Positions 8,645 through 18,502 of a DNA stretch of 57,888 bases are shown in pieces. Under the pieces are notes generated by a model. That model ran no database searches. It was not told the origin of the DNA and saw only the letters and a list, made by a program, of their open reading frames with translations. Source of the DNA: Alphaproteobacteria bacterium. Its GTDB lineage: Bacteria; Pseudomonadota; Alphaproteobacteria; Rhizobiales; Beijerinckiaceae. The DNA lies in assembly GCA_016869595.1 (NCBI GenBank), contig VGDT01000019.1, forward strand, positions 1 through 57,888. Reading direction: 5' to 3'. Every line of letters starts with the position of its first letter. The stretch's first letter is position 1. The translations under genes were made by a program, and so were the position numbers.

Positions 8645-8989
8645 ATGAGCTGGCTGAAAGCGATCGCTGGCGGCGTGATCGGCGCTGAAGCCCTGAGCCT
8701 TGTTAAGGATTATGTGGAGAAGCAGGGCGGCCTCGACGGCGTCGTCAAGAATTTTGAGAATTCCGGACTAGGCAAGCAAGTCCATTCCTGGATCGGCCTC
8801 GGCCCCAATGAAAAAATCAGCGAAATGGATATTAGCAAGGCGATCAACGCCGACAAGCTAAAGGAAATGGCCAAGAGCGCGGGCGTCGATCTCGAAAGAG
8901 CGAAAGCGCTTCTCGCCCAATATCTTCCCGAGGCTATCGACAAAGCCACGCCCGAAGGCAAACTGCCGCCGCCCGATCAAAAGTCCTAA
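8645..8989 (+). CDS. YidB/DUF937-like small protein
   Basis: A 114-residue protein starting MSWLKAIAGGVIGAE. The ATG at 8645 is preferred because AGAGGAG ends seven bases before it; the ATG at 8639 is too close. The sequence has a Gly-rich start, then GGLDGVVKNFENSGLGKQVHSWIGLGPNEKISE, then repeated amphipathic helices with LLAQYLPEAIDKATPEGKLP, the hallmark of YidB-type proteins. The function of this family is not established. It has no signal peptide and stands alone between the LOG gene and the rhamnose cassette. Confidence 0.8.
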   Translation: MSWLKAIAGGVIGAEALSLVKDYVEKQGGLDGVVKNFENSGLGKQVHSWIGLGPNEKISEMDISKAINADKLKEMAKSAGVDLERAKALLAQYLPEAIDKATPEGKLPPPDQKS

Positions 8990-9022
8990 GAGGCCGCGGC
9001 GTCGTTTTCTGCCGTCTTCGGC

Positions 9023-9064
9023 GGGGCGCCCTGTTTTGCCCCACGCTCTTGCTTCGGGCGCCCC
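9023..9064 (+). terminator. possible terminator after the YidB-like gene
   Basis: Perfect 9-bp arms GGGGCGCCC (9023-9031) and GGGCGCCCC (9056-9064) enclose a 24-base loop and are followed by GATTTTG. The long loop and short T-run make it a weak intrinsic terminator at best. Confidence 0.3.
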
Positions 9065-9172
9065 GATTTTGTAATTCCCATCGCCCGCGCCCTTGTGCAG
9101 CCGCCGAACCGGCCTGGGCAAAGGATGCCCTGCGGAGGCTCCGCCTTCGCAATAGGCCTCCGGCCATTTTGA

Positions 9173-10168
<996 letters not shown>

Positions 10169-10187
10169 TCTGAAAAGAGCGCACACG

Positions 10188-11177
10188 ATGGCCCCCTTCG
10201 AGCGCATCTTGGTCACAGGCGGCGCCGGTTTCGTCGGCGGCCACCTCTGCGCCGCCCTCGCAGAGGCCTATCCACGGGCAAAGCGGTCGTTGCTGCTGCG
10301 GCCGGGCGAGCGCGGCGGACATGAAGGCTTCGAAGCCGCCGCGGCCGACCTCGTGGATGAAGCGGCGATCGACGCGCTGATCGCCGGGCTGCGACCAGAC
10401 CTCATTGTCCATTTGGCGGGACAAGCTTCCATCGGCCAGGCGCTGCATGCAGTCGAGACGACCTGGCGGGTGAATTTCCATGGCGCTTTCGCGCTCGGCG
10501 CGGCGACCGCCCGTTACTGTCCTGGCGGGGTTTTTCTCTTCGCCTCCTCGGCGTCGGTTTATGGGGCAAGCTTTGGCGATGGCGTGTTGACTGAGGAGGC
10601 GGCTCTACGGCCGGTCGACGCCTACAGCCGCTCGAAGGCCGCTGCAGAAAACGCGCTCGCCGATCTTCTGGCGCCCCAATGCCGGCTTATCATCTGCCGG
10701 CCGGTGAATCATTCCGGTCCCGGCCAGCGCAATCGGAATTTTGCGCTCGCCTCCTTCGCCACGCAGATCGCAGGGATCGAGAGCGGACGCGTCGAGCCTC
10801 TCATCAAAGTCGGCGATCTCTCCAAGGCGCGCGACTTTCTTGACGTGCGCGACGTGATCGACGCTTACATGCGTCTGATCGAAAGGGCGCGGGATTTGCA
10901 GCAGCCCGTGTCGATCTTCAATATCGCTTCCGGAAAAGCGCACCAGATCGCGTCGCTGCTCGAGCGGCTGCGCGCGCTCTCGAATGCGCAGTTCGGGGTC
11001 GAGGTCGATCCGGCGCTGCTGCGCCCCGGAAGCGACATCGCCAGCGTCGCCTGCGACGCGACGAGATTGACTGAAGCGACCGGCTGGCGTCCGCGCCGCA
11101 ATATCGACGACATGTTGCGGGCGCTTCTCGACGATGCCCGAGCGACCGAAACGCAGGCCGCAGAGCAATCCGCGTAG
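10188..11177 (+). CDS. rmd: GDP-4-dehydro-6-deoxy-D-mannose reductase (probable Rmd)
   Basis: A 329-residue NAD(P)-dependent epimerase/reductase. The Rossmann motif is ILVTGGAGFVGGHL (about 6-19), the SDR catalytic Ser is in FASSASVYG, and the YxxxK pair is in VDAYSRSKAAAENAL. CRPVNHSGPGQ and KARDFLDVRDVIDAYM match the GDP-6-deoxy-hexose reductase branch. Its position 19 bases after gmd supports reduction of the Gmd product to GDP-D-rhamnose. A GDP-fucose synthase-type or talose-forming activity cannot be ruled out by sequence alone. It forms a likely operon with gmd and the glycosyltransferase. Confidence 0.85.
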   Translation: MAPFERILVTGGAGFVGGHLCAALAEAYPRAKRSLLLRPGERGGHEGFEAAAADLVDEAAIDALIAGLRPDLIVHLAGQASIGQALHAVETTWRVNFHGAFALGAATARYCPGGVFLFASSASVYGASFGDGVLTEEAALRPVDAYSRSKAAAENALADLLAPQCRLIICRPVNHSGPGQRNRNFALASFATQIAGIESGRVEPLIKVGDLSKARDFLDVRDVIDAYMRLIERARDLQQPVSIFNIASGKAHQIASLLERLRALSNAQFGVEVDPALLRPGSDIASVACDATRLTEATGWRPRRNIDDMLRALLDDARATETQAAEQSA

Positions 11178-11215
11178 GCCAGCGGACGTGAACAAGCGGC
11201 CATGAGCGAAGGATT

Positions 11216-12643
11216 ATGAGCGAGCGGCAAAATCGAGAGCGCGAAGAGGACCGCGAACGTATCCGACTGCTCGAATTCCAGCTCGATCATTTGCGCGCCG
11301 AACTCCTGCATCTGACCCATGAGCGCTATCGGCTGATCTACTCCGTCACTGGCCACATCTACCGCTTTCTTCGCCCGATCGAGGCGTTCATCGCCGACGC
11401 CGCTAATGCCTTCGCCGCGCGCTTTCGCCAGCCGCCGCCCGCTCCACCGAAGCCAGTGGCCGCCGAGGGCGCCGCTCCGAGGGTTCGAGGCGCGCCATTG
11501 CCAGCGCACCGGCTGCTGGTCGACGTGACGGGAACGATCAAGCGCGACGCCGGCACCGGCATACAGCGCGTCGTCAAGGAAGTCGTGCGCGGCCTCTATA
11601 GCGGCGAAAGCTTCGACATGCCGGCCATGGCCGTTCGCTGCGAGAACGGCCGACTGTTGACAGCTAATGGCTTCGTCGCGGAGCTCGTCGGCGGCGGCGC
11701 CGCGCCAGATTCCGAGATCGCTATCGCAAGCGGCGACCGTTTTCTGATGCTTTCAGACAGCTGGAACGCTTTCGAAGAGCTCGCGCCGATTTTTGCAAAG
11801 ATTCGTGACGAGGGCGGCGAGATCGTCACCTGCATCTTCGATCTCATTCCGGAGCTTTATCCGCACGCCTGCCATGAAGTGACCGTGCCGCGCTATCGCG
11901 CCTGGCTGCGCAAGGCGCTACTCGAGAGCGACAGTTTTTTGGCGATTTCGCGAACGGTCGCCGACGAGCTCGCCGACTATGTCGCTGCGCAAGCGCTTCC
12001 GCATCGTCCCGGCCTCAAGATCGGCTGGTTTCATTGCGGCTCCGATCTTGCTCTACGCGCCGGCGCCGAGCCGCGAGAAAAGGTGAGAGCGGCGGTCGCT
12101 GGCGATACGCCGACGTTCCTCGCCGTCGGCACGATCGAACCGCGCAAGGGCCAGCGGGTCGCGATCCGCGCTTTTGAAGAACTCTGGGCGAAGGGGCGCG
12201 ACATCCGGCTGATTGTCGTCGGCCGGCGCGGCTGGTTTGAAGAAGCGGTGGTGAGCGAAATTCTCACGCACAGCGAATTCGGCCGCCGGCTCTTTTGGTT
12301 CGACGACGCTGACGACGACGAGCTTTCCTTCCTTTATGACCACGCGGCGGCTTTGATCTTCCCGTCCTATGCGGAGGGCTTCGGGCTTCCGATCGTCGAA
12401 GCCGCGCGGCGTGGCCGCCCGGCGATCTGCAGCGATATACCGGTCTTTCGCGAAGTTGGCGGCGCCGGAGCGCTTTATTTTCGGGTCAATGACGCAAAGG
12501 CGCTGGCGGAGGCGATCGTCGACCTTCTCGATGGTCGCCGCCTGGCCGACCCGAACCAGGTCTTGTGCGTCGCCTGGCGTGACTCGGCCCGTCGCATTTC
12601 CGAAGTCATCGCGCGCGAAGACTGGAGCCGACGCCTCCCATAA
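11216..12643 (+). CDS. GT4-type glycosyltransferase, probable rhamnosyl/mannosyltransferase
   Basis: A 475-residue GT-B enzyme. The first 60 residues form a charged coiled coil (EREEDRERIRLLEFQLDHL), then a Pro/Ala linker. The N-terminal Rossmann domain begins LLVDVTGTIKRDAGTGIQRVV, a pattern of transferases that use GDP-mannose or GDP-rhamnose. The C-terminal domain has VGTIEPRKGQ and the EX7E motif in SYAEGFGLPIVEAARRG. There are no membrane spans, so it acts at the cytoplasmic membrane face. It follows rmd by about 38 bases, with GAAGGA before the ATG. Context suggests it adds D-rhamnose to a surface polysaccharide; acceptor and linkage are unknown. Confidence 0.85.
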   Translation: MSERQNREREEDRERIRLLEFQLDHLRAELLHLTHERYRLIYSVTGHIYRFLRPIEAFIADAANAFAARFRQPPPAPPKPVAAEGAAPRVRGAPLPAHRLLVDVTGTIKRDAGTGIQRVVKEVVRGLYSGESFDMPAMAVRCENGRLLTANGFVAELVGGGAAPDSEIAIASGDRFLMLSDSWNAFEELAPIFAKIRDEGGEIVTCIFDLIPELYPHACHEVTVPRYRAWLRKALLESDSFLAISRTVADELADYVAAQALPHRPGLKIGWFHCGSDLALRAGAEPREKVRAAVAGDTPTFLAVGTIEPRKGQRVAIRAFEELWAKGRDIRLIVVGRRGWFEEAVVSEILTHSEFGRRLFWFDDADDDELSFLYDHAAALIFPSYAEGFGLPIVEAARRGRPAICSDIPVFREVGGAGALYFRVNDAKALAEAIVDLLDGRRLADPNQVLCVAWRDSARRISEVIAREDWSRRLP

Positions 12644-12828
12644 TCGGCCGGGTTGCATCGCAACAAAGGAATCGCCGTATTTTCGCACTCCGCCAAAGCA
12701 TGGTAGAGAGGCGCCGACTGGTCGTGCGGCCCGGCCGGCGCCTTTGCGGCGCGCTGAGCCGCACGGCTTTTCGCTTCTAATGCGGGCGGGGCTTTCGCCT
12801 TCTCCACGCGACAACGGAAACGCTCTCC

Positions 12829-13359
12829 ATGCCGATCAATATTCCGCTTCTCAATGAGCAGACGCCGCAGACGGTGCTCAAGATGATCAAGCTTGAAGCG
12901 TCGCAACTGTCCCTGCCGGACTCACGCGAACTGATGTGGGGCGCCTTCGGCGCCTATGCTGTGCTGCAGGCGATTGCCCAGGCGTTCAACCATTCTGTGC
13001 TCGGTAGCCTGCTCTACGGAGCGTTGAGCGCTGGCATTCTTTATGGCGCGACTTACGGCCTGTTGCGCGTTTTGAAGGAGGACGCGAAGTTTCAGCGCAC
13101 GGCGATGGCGCTCGCCATCATGGGCGCCTTTGCGGCGCTCGCCTATATCATTCTGCACCTCGTCTTCGGCATTGCGCTGCCGCCGCCGCTGCCGACCGAA
13201 AAGCTGCTGCGTTTTCTGCTCTTTCCAATTCTGATCTGGATGGTGTTTATGTACGCCTTCCTTTTCCGGCATGTGTCGCTGCGGCCGGTGCCCGCCTTCG
13301 TGGCGGCGTCGCTCTACGTCATCGTCATCGAAGTGATCCTGTCGCCTATTTGCCGATAG
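12829..13359 (+). CDS. small polytopic membrane protein of unknown function
   Basis: A 176-residue protein with about five hydrophobic segments: after a soluble N-terminus of about 35 residues, spans near 40-58, 60-80, 90-112, 125-145 and 150-170. I recognise no family; the spacing resembles small Yip1-like or tellurium-resistance-unrelated membrane proteins, but no motif decides it. It stands alone between the glycosyltransferase and adenosine kinase. The 185 bases upstream contain GC-rich inverted repeats but no clear gene. Confidence 0.65.
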   Translation: MPINIPLLNEQTPQTVLKMIKLEASQLSLPDSRELMWGAFGAYAVLQAIAQAFNHSVLGSLLYGALSAGILYGATYGLLRVLKEDAKFQRTAMALAIMGAFAALAYIILHLVFGIALPPPLPTEKLLRFLLFPILIWMVFMYAFLFRHVSLRPVPAFVAASLYVIVIEVILSPICR

Positions 13360-13499
13360 AAGCGAATGCATCCTTTTCGTTCGCCTTCTCGCGAATTGCC
13401 GATGCTTCGCGCGTGATCGACTGGCCAGCGCCGCAGTGCTAAACACCACGCCTGCGCCGCAGAGGGGCACAATCTTTCCTCAAGGGATTATCGATTCGC

Positions 13500-14501
13500 A
13501 TGACCTCATCAATTGACGTGCTCGGCATCGGCAACGCCATCGTCGACACGATCGCGCGCGCCGAAGACGACGATCTGCTTCAGGCTGGCCTGCGCAAGGG
13601 ATCGATGACGCTTGTCGATGCGGCGCGCGCCGCCGAGCTATACGCCGCTATGGGCCCGACAATGGTGATCTCCGGCGGCTCGGCCGCCAACACCATGGCG
13701 GGACTTGCGAGCCTTGGGCGCGCCGCCGGATTCGTCGGCAAGGTGAAGGAAGATGATGCAGGACGCGAGTTCGCGCATGACATCCGCAAGGCCGGCGTCG
13801 CCTTCGATACGCCCACCGCCGTGGACGGCGCCGCGACCGCGCGTTGCCTGATCTTCGTGACGCCCGACGGCCAGCGCACGATGAACACTTATCTCGGCGC
13901 CTGCCAGGCGCTTGCGCCAAACGACATCGACGAGGAGACGGTCGCGCGCGCGAGGGTTCTCTACATGGAGGGCTATCTTTGGGATCCGCCGGGCGCCAAA
14001 GAAGCGTTCCTCAAGGCGGCGAAGATCTCGCGCGCCAACGGCCGCAAGGTGGCGCTGACGCTTTCCGACAGTTTCTGCGTCGATCGCTATCGCGGCGAAT
14101 TCCTCTCGCTCATTCGCGATCGCGTCGTCGACATCGTTTTCGCCAATGAGAGCGAATTGCACGCGCTCTATGAGACGGGCGATTTCGATACGGCGCTCGC
14201 GGCGCTGCGCGCTGAGGACGGACTTCTCGGCGTCGTCACGCGTTCGGAAAAGGGCTGCGTCGTGGCGAATGGCGCGAGCGCCGTCGCGGCGCCGGCCTTC
14301 CCTGTCGAAGAGGTGGTCGACACGACCGGCGCCGGCGATCTTTTCGCCGCCGGCTTTCTCGCCGGCTATACGCAGGACTTGCCGCATGAACGTAGCGCCA
14401 TGCTCGGCGCGCTCGCCGCCGCTGAGATCATCTCGCATGTCGGCGCCCGGCCGCAGAAGGATTTGCTGCAGCTCGCCCGCGACAATGGCGTGCTGAATTA
14501 A
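13500..14501 (+). CDS. adenosine kinase-type PfkB carbohydrate kinase
   Basis: A 333-residue ribokinase-fold enzyme. Residues 6-20 (VLGIGNAIVDTIARA) open the fold, ISGGSAANTMAGLASLG (about 58-74) is the PfkB signature 1 region that closes over the sugar, and VDTTGAGDLFAAGFLAGY (about 270-287) is signature 2 with the anion hole and catalytic Asp. This pattern matches the alphaproteobacterial adenosine kinase group, which phosphorylates adenosine to AMP for salvage. Other nucleoside or sugar substrates are possible. It ends just before the FKBP gene and may be co-transcribed with it. Confidence 0.88.
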   Translation: MTSSIDVLGIGNAIVDTIARAEDDDLLQAGLRKGSMTLVDAARAAELYAAMGPTMVISGGSAANTMAGLASLGRAAGFVGKVKEDDAGREFAHDIRKAGVAFDTPTAVDGAATARCLIFVTPDGQRTMNTYLGACQALAPNDIDEETVARARVLYMEGYLWDPPGAKEAFLKAAKISRANGRKVALTLSDSFCVDRYRGEFLSLIRDRVVDIVFANESELHALYETGDFDTALAALRAEDGLLGVVTRSEKGCVVANGASAVAAPAFPVEEVVDTTGAGDLFAAGFLAGYTQDLPHERSAMLGALAAAEIISHVGARPQKDLLQLARDNGVLN

Positions 14502-14557
14502 TGCGGGCTCGCTCGACCCGAAAGGTCGAGCGGCCATTTAAGCTGGAGGAACGAAAG

Positions 14558-14995
14558 ATGCGCCTTGTCTCCAAAACACTTCTTGCCGCCCTTGCCGCAG
14601 TCGCGAGCCTCGCGCTCACAGTCGATGTCCGCGCCGAAGAGCAGATGACGAAAAGCCTGACCGGCCTTCAGTACAAGGACACGAAGGTCGGAACCGGCGC
14701 GACCGCGAAAGTCGGTCAGACCGCGGCGGTGCATTACACCGGCTGGCTCTACAACAATGGCGAGAAGGGCAAGAAATTCGACTCCTCGCGCGATCGCGGC
14801 CAGCCGTTCGACTTCCCGCTGGGCCAGGGTCAGGTGATTAAGGGCTGGGACGAGGGCGTCGAAGGCATGAAGGTCGGCGGCAAGCGCACGCTCGTTATTC
14901 CGCCGGAACTCGGCTATGGCGCCCGCGGCGCCGGCGGCGTCATTCCGCCGAACGCCTGGCTGATCTTCGACGTAGAGCTGGTCGGGGTGAAATAA
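14558..14995 (+). CDS. periplasmic FKBP-type peptidyl-prolyl isomerase
   Basis: A 145-residue protein. The ATG at 14558 is fixed by GGAGGA seven bases upstream; an in-frame codon at 14501 would overlap adenosine kinase. Residues 1-24 form a Sec signal peptide ending near VRAEE. The single FKBP domain (about 35-145) contains AVHYTGWL, FDSSRDRGQPFDFPLGQGQVIKGWDEG and LGYGARGAGGVIPPNAWLIFDVEL, with most FK506-pocket aromatic residues. It should assist folding of exported proteins in the periplasm. Confidence 0.93.
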   Translation: MRLVSKTLLAALAAVASLALTVDVRAEEQMTKSLTGLQYKDTKVGTGATAKVGQTAAVHYTGWLYNNGEKGKKFDSSRDRGQPFDFPLGQGQVIKGWDEGVEGMKVGGKRTLVIPPELGYGARGAGGVIPPNAWLIFDVELVGVK

Positions 14996-15012
14996 CGCCG
15001 CAACTTCGGCGT
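14995..15012. terminator. weak shared hairpin between convergent genes
   Basis: The arms ACGCCG and CGGCGT with a six-base loop lie in the 16-base gap between the FKBP gene and ubiB, followed by CATTTC on the + strand. It could help end either transcript but is short. Confidence 0.3.
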
Positions 15013-16574
15013 CATTTCAAAAGCCAGATCGCGACCAATAGTAAGACGCCGAAGGCGAGCAAGAACCACCTGTCCGAGCGGCGGCGCGCGTCGGCCAGCG
15101 ATTCAATCGAGCGCGGCGAGAGATCGACGCCGCGCTCTGACATTTCGCTTACGCGCTGAATCGCCGTTTCGGCTTCCTGCAACGTCTGCGGAAGGCGCGT
15201 CGCGAGCTTCGCGAGCTCCGTGACGCTTCTACTCGCATCTTCAATCTTCGCCTTGACGCCCAGATTCTCCTCGATCCAGGATCGCACCACCGGATCGCAC
15301 GTTTTCCAGATGTCGAGCGTCGGATCGTAGGTGCGGGCGACGCCCTCGGCGACGACCATGGTCTTTTGCAGCAGCACCAGCTCTGTGCGCGTGCGCATGT
15401 CGAAGAGCGCCGTCACTTCAAAGAGCAGGGTCAAGAGCCGCGCCATCGAAATATCGGCGGCGCTGATCGTATGCATCGGTTCGCCAATCGCGCGCAGCGC
15501 CTGCGCGAACTCTTCGATCGAATGGCGCGCGGGGACATAGCCCGCCTCGAAGTGAACCTCAGCGACGCGCTTATAGTCGCGAACGATAAAGCCGTAGAGA
15601 ATCTCGGCAAGGAAACGGCGCTCCTTCAAACCGAGGCGGCCCATGATGCCGAAGTCGATCGCGACGAGCCTTCCCTTCTTGTCGACGAAGAGATTGCCCT
15701 GATGCATGTCGGCATGGAAGAAGCCATCCCGCATCGCATGACGAAGGAACGACTGCAGCACGTTGCGGCCAATCGCCTTCAGGTCATGGCCCTCCGCCGC
15801 GACCCGCTCAATGTCCGACAAAGGAATGCCGTCGATCCATTCGAGCGTCAGCACTTCGCGATCGGTGCGGCTCCAGTCGACGCGCGGCACGTGGATTTCG
15901 GGGTCGCCGGCGACATTGTCGGCGAATTCGGATGCCGCCGCCGCCTCGAGACGGAAGTCGGTTTCGAGCCTCACCGTGCGCGCCAGCGTATCGACGACCT
16001 CGATCATGCGCAGCCGACGCGCTTCTGAGGAATAGCGCTCGGCCAGTCGCGCGATCCGATACATATCGCGCAGATCCACTGCGAATTGGCTCTCGATGCC
16101 AGGCCGCAGCACTTTCACTGCGACCTTGCGCACGCCTTCCCTAGACTGCGCCTCTGCGACATGCACCTGCGCGACGGAGGCGGCGGCGACAGGCTCGCCG
16201 AAGGACACGAAGAGTTCGTCTATGCTTCTGCCCAGCGCCTTTTCGATAATGGCGACGGCCTTGTCGTAACCGAAGGGCTCCATCCGGTCTTGCAGAGCGG
16301 TGAGCGCGTCGGCGATCTCGCCGCCGACAATGTCCGGACGCGTCGCAAGGAACTGCCCGAGCTTCACATAGGATGGGCCGATCTGCGCCAGCGCGCGCAC
16401 CAGCGCCTTGCCGGCGCCGTCGCGCTTGCCGCCGGCGAAGAGATTGGCGAAGCGCACGAGCGGCGCCGCCGCCGGCGGCAGAAGCGCGGGGTCAAGAAGC
16501 GCAAAGACGCCTTCGCGCGCCATGATGTAGCCGGCGCGCGCCAGACGATAAAAATGACCGACGCCTAAAATCAC
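15012..16574 (-). CDS. ubiB: UbiB/ABC1-family protein for ubiquinone synthesis
   Basis: A 520-residue atypical kinase-like protein. It has the family-specific KxGQ motif (KLGQFLATRPD, from residue 71), the Ala-rich loop AAASVAQVHVAEA, the catalytic-loop-like GFFHADMHQGNLFV and the VAIDFGIMG DFG-type motif. A C-terminal hydrophobic hairpin (about 502-519) anchors it in the inner membrane. UbiB supports the hydroxylation and head-group stages of ubiquinone biosynthesis, probably by extracting lipid precursors with its ATPase activity. It lies 137 bases downstream of ubiE on the same strand, the usual alphaproteobacterial pairing. Confidence 0.94.
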   Translation of the reverse strand: MILGVGHFYRLARAGYIMAREGVFALLDPALLPPAAAPLVRFANLFAGGKRDGAGKALVRALAQIGPSYVKLGQFLATRPDIVGGEIADALTALQDRMEPFGYDKAVAIIEKALGRSIDELFVSFGEPVAAASVAQVHVAEAQSREGVRKVAVKVLRPGIESQFAVDLRDMYRIARLAERYSSEARRLRMIEVVDTLARTVRLETDFRLEAAAASEFADNVAGDPEIHVPRVDWSRTDREVLTLEWIDGIPLSDIERVAAEGHDLKAIGRNVLQSFLRHAMRDGFFHADMHQGNLFVDKKGRLVAIDFGIMGRLGLKERRFLAEILYGFIVRDYKRVAEVHFEAGYVPARHSIEEFAQALRAIGEPMHTISAADISMARLLTLLFEVTALFDMRTRTELVLLQKTMVVAEGVARTYDPTLDIWKTCDPVVRSWIEENLGVKAKIEDASRSVTELAKLATRLPQTLQEAETAIQRVSEMSERGVDLSPRSIESLADARRRSDRWFLLAFGVLLLVAIWLLK

Positions 16575-16654
16575 GAATGCCGCCGCTCTTTAGATCACGC
16601 CGAATTTGGGCGGAATGGCCCAAATACAGAAGTGATCGATTCCAATAGATTAGG

Positions 16655-16708
16655 GCGCGCTTTACACGAAAAACCGGGTTCCACTTTTTCGTGAGCCGCC
16701 CTCTTTAG
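16655..16708. repeat. dispersed intergenic hairpin element, copy 1
   Basis: The arms CACGAAAAA (16665-16673) and TTTTTCGTG (16685-16693) flank CCGGGTTCCAC between ubiE and ubiB. Read on the - strand it gives CGAAAAAGTGGAACCCGG, close to the cores at 26420 and 47296. GCGCGC and GAGCCGCCC flanks resemble the ends of copy 3. The type is a short non-coding palindrome common between genes in Rhizobiales; it is not a clean terminator. Confidence 0.55.
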
Positions 16709-16711
16709 AGA

Positions 16712-17479
16712 TCAGCTCTTCCAGCCGGAATGGATCGCCACCACGCCGCCGGTCAGCCGCTCATAGCCCGTGCGGCGAAAGCCGGCCCTGCGGATCATGC
16801 GTTCGAATTCTTCCGCGCTCGGAAATTTGCGGATCGATTCGACAAGATAGCGGTAAGGCTCCGAGTCTCCGGCAACGAATTTGCCGATCGTCGGAATGAC
16901 GTTGAACGAATAGGCCTCATAAAGCTTGTCCAATCCCGGAACGGCGACTTGCGAAAACTCAAGGCAAAGGAACCGGCCGCCGGGCTTCAGCACGCGATAG
17001 GCTTCGGCGAGCGCGACGTCGATGCGCGGCACGTTGCGAATGCCGAAAGCGATCGTGTAGCTGTCGAAATGCGCATCAGGAAATGGCAGCGATTCGGCGT
17101 TGGCCTGCACGAACTCGACGCCGGAAAGCCCGCGCTCCCGCGCGCGGTCGCGGCCGACTTCGAGCATATCGCCATTGATGTCGAGCACGACGATTTCCGC
17201 GTCATGCGCCGCGCCGGCCGCGATCCGAAAGGCGACGTCGCCCGTGCCGCCGGCAACGTCGAGATGACGAAAACCACTGCGCCCGCGCGCATTGACCTTG
17301 GCGGCGAAGGTGTCCTTCCAAAGCCGGTGCATGCCGCCCGACATCAGGTCGTTCATGATGTCGTAGCGCCGCGCGACCTTATGAAAGACGTCGTCGACGA
17401 GGCCCTGCTTCTCGCTTAAGGGAACCTCGGAATAGCCGAAATGGGTCGAGCCCTCTCGGTCGGAACTTCGATCAATCAT
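16712..17479 (-). CDS. ubiE: demethylmenaquinone/2-methoxy-6-polyprenyl-benzoquinol C-methyltransferase
   Basis: A 255-residue class I methyltransferase. The SAM motif I reads [14 protein letters not shown]; the UbiE signatures [18 protein letters not shown] (about 39-56) and [36 protein letters not shown] are complete. It performs the C-methylation step of ubiquinone synthesis in the cytoplasm at the membrane. The N-terminal 25 residues are a little longer than in E. coli, as is usual in Rhizobiales. It is followed on the same strand by ubiB and is divergent from mutM, 113 bases away. Confidence 0.96.
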   Translation of the reverse strand: MIDRSSDREGSTHFGYSEVPLSEKQGLVDDVFHKVARRYDIMNDLMSGGMHRLWKDTFAAKVNARGRSGFRHLDVAGGTGDVAFRIAAGAAHDAEIVVLDINGDMLEVGRDRARERGLSGVEFVQANAESLPFPDAHFDSYTIAFGIRNVPRIDVALAEAYRVLKPGGRFLCLEFSQVAVPGLDKLYEAYSFNVIPTIGKFVAGDSEPYRYLVESIRKFPSAEEFERMIRRAGFRRTGYERLTGGVVAIHSGWKS

Positions 17480-17592
17480 CAGGCGCTCGGGTGACGAGGA
17501 AGGAAGGGGACGGTATAGCCTGTCGCCGGGCCGGTGGCTACGCCCGCGCCGCCTTGGCGCGCCGGCGCTTCTGACGGGATTAACCTAGATTT

Positions 17593-18462
17593 ATGCCTGA
17601 ACTGCCGGAAGTCGAAACGGTGCGGCGGGGACTGGCCCCGGCGCTCGTTAGCGCGACGATCGAGCGCGTCGAGCTCCGCCGCCATGATCTGCGCTTTCCT
17701 TTTCCCGAGCGCTTCGCATCGCGTCTTCAGGGAAAGCGCGTTCTCGATCTTCGTCGTCGCGCGAAATATCTCATCGCCGATCTCGACGACGGCCATTCGC
17801 TGATCATGCATCTCGGCATGAGCGGCTCGTTCCGCATCGATGAAGAGACGCCAGGCGCATTTCACCACAAGCGCGACAAGAACGCCGCGCATGATCACGT
17901 CATCTTCCATCTCTCTCACGGAAAGCGGGTCATCTACAACGATCCGCGCCGCTTCGGTTACATGCTGCTCATTGCCACACATGAGATCGACGAGGACAAG
18001 CTTTTTCGCGGCCTCGGCGTCGAACCCTTAAGCGATGCGCTCGATGGAGCTTTCCTTGCGCACGCCTTTCGCGGGCGCGCCGCGCCGGTTAAGTCGCTTC
18101 TGCTCGATCAGCGTCTGATCGCGGGTCTCGGCAATATCTATGTCTGTGAGGCGCTGTATCGCGCGCGCATATCGCCGCTGCGCGCCGCGGGGTCCCTTGT
18201 TACGGCGAGCCGCAAGCCGAAGGCGGCGCTGGCGCGGCTGCCCCAGGCGATCAAGGATGTTTTGAAGGATGCGCTGAAAGCGGGCGGCTCTTCGCTGCGC
18301 GACCATCGCCAGATCGACGGCTCGCTCGGCTATTTCCAGCATAGCTTCCGCGTCTACGACCGCGAAGGCGCGGCCTGCCCGACGCCCGGTTGCAAGGGAA
18401 CGATCGCGCGCGTTGTCCAATCCGGCCGCTCGACCTTCTATTGTCCGCGCTGCCAGAAGTGA
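17593..18462 (+). CDS. mutM: formamidopyrimidine-DNA glycosylase
   Basis: A 289-residue Fpg/Nei-family enzyme. The catalytic start [14 protein letters not shown] gives Pro2 (Schiff-base nucleophile) and Glu3. The conserved helix-two-turn-helix segment has [20 protein letters not shown]. The C-terminal zinc finger has Cys at about 262, 267, 284 and 287 and ends FYCPRCQK. It removes 8-oxoguanine and other oxidised purines and nicks the abasic site. Downstream genes (ABC exporter, tlyA) run in the same direction, 40 bases on. Confidence 0.97.
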   Translation: MPELPEVETVRRGLAPALVSATIERVELRRHDLRFPFPERFASRLQGKRVLDLRRRAKYLIADLDDGHSLIMHLGMSGSFRIDEETPGAFHHKRDKNAAHDHVIFHLSHGKRVIYNDPRRFGYMLLIATHEIDEDKLFRGLGVEPLSDALDGAFLAHAFRGRAAPVKSLLLDQRLIAGLGNIYVCEALYRARISPLRAAGSLVTASRKPKAALARLPQAIKDVLKDALKAGGSSLRDHRQIDGSLGYFQHSFRVYDREGAACPTPGCKGTIARVVQSGRSTFYCPRCQK

Positions 18463-18502
18463 CGCCCTTGCGAGGCCGAGCTCGGCGGGCTTAATAACGC
18501 CC

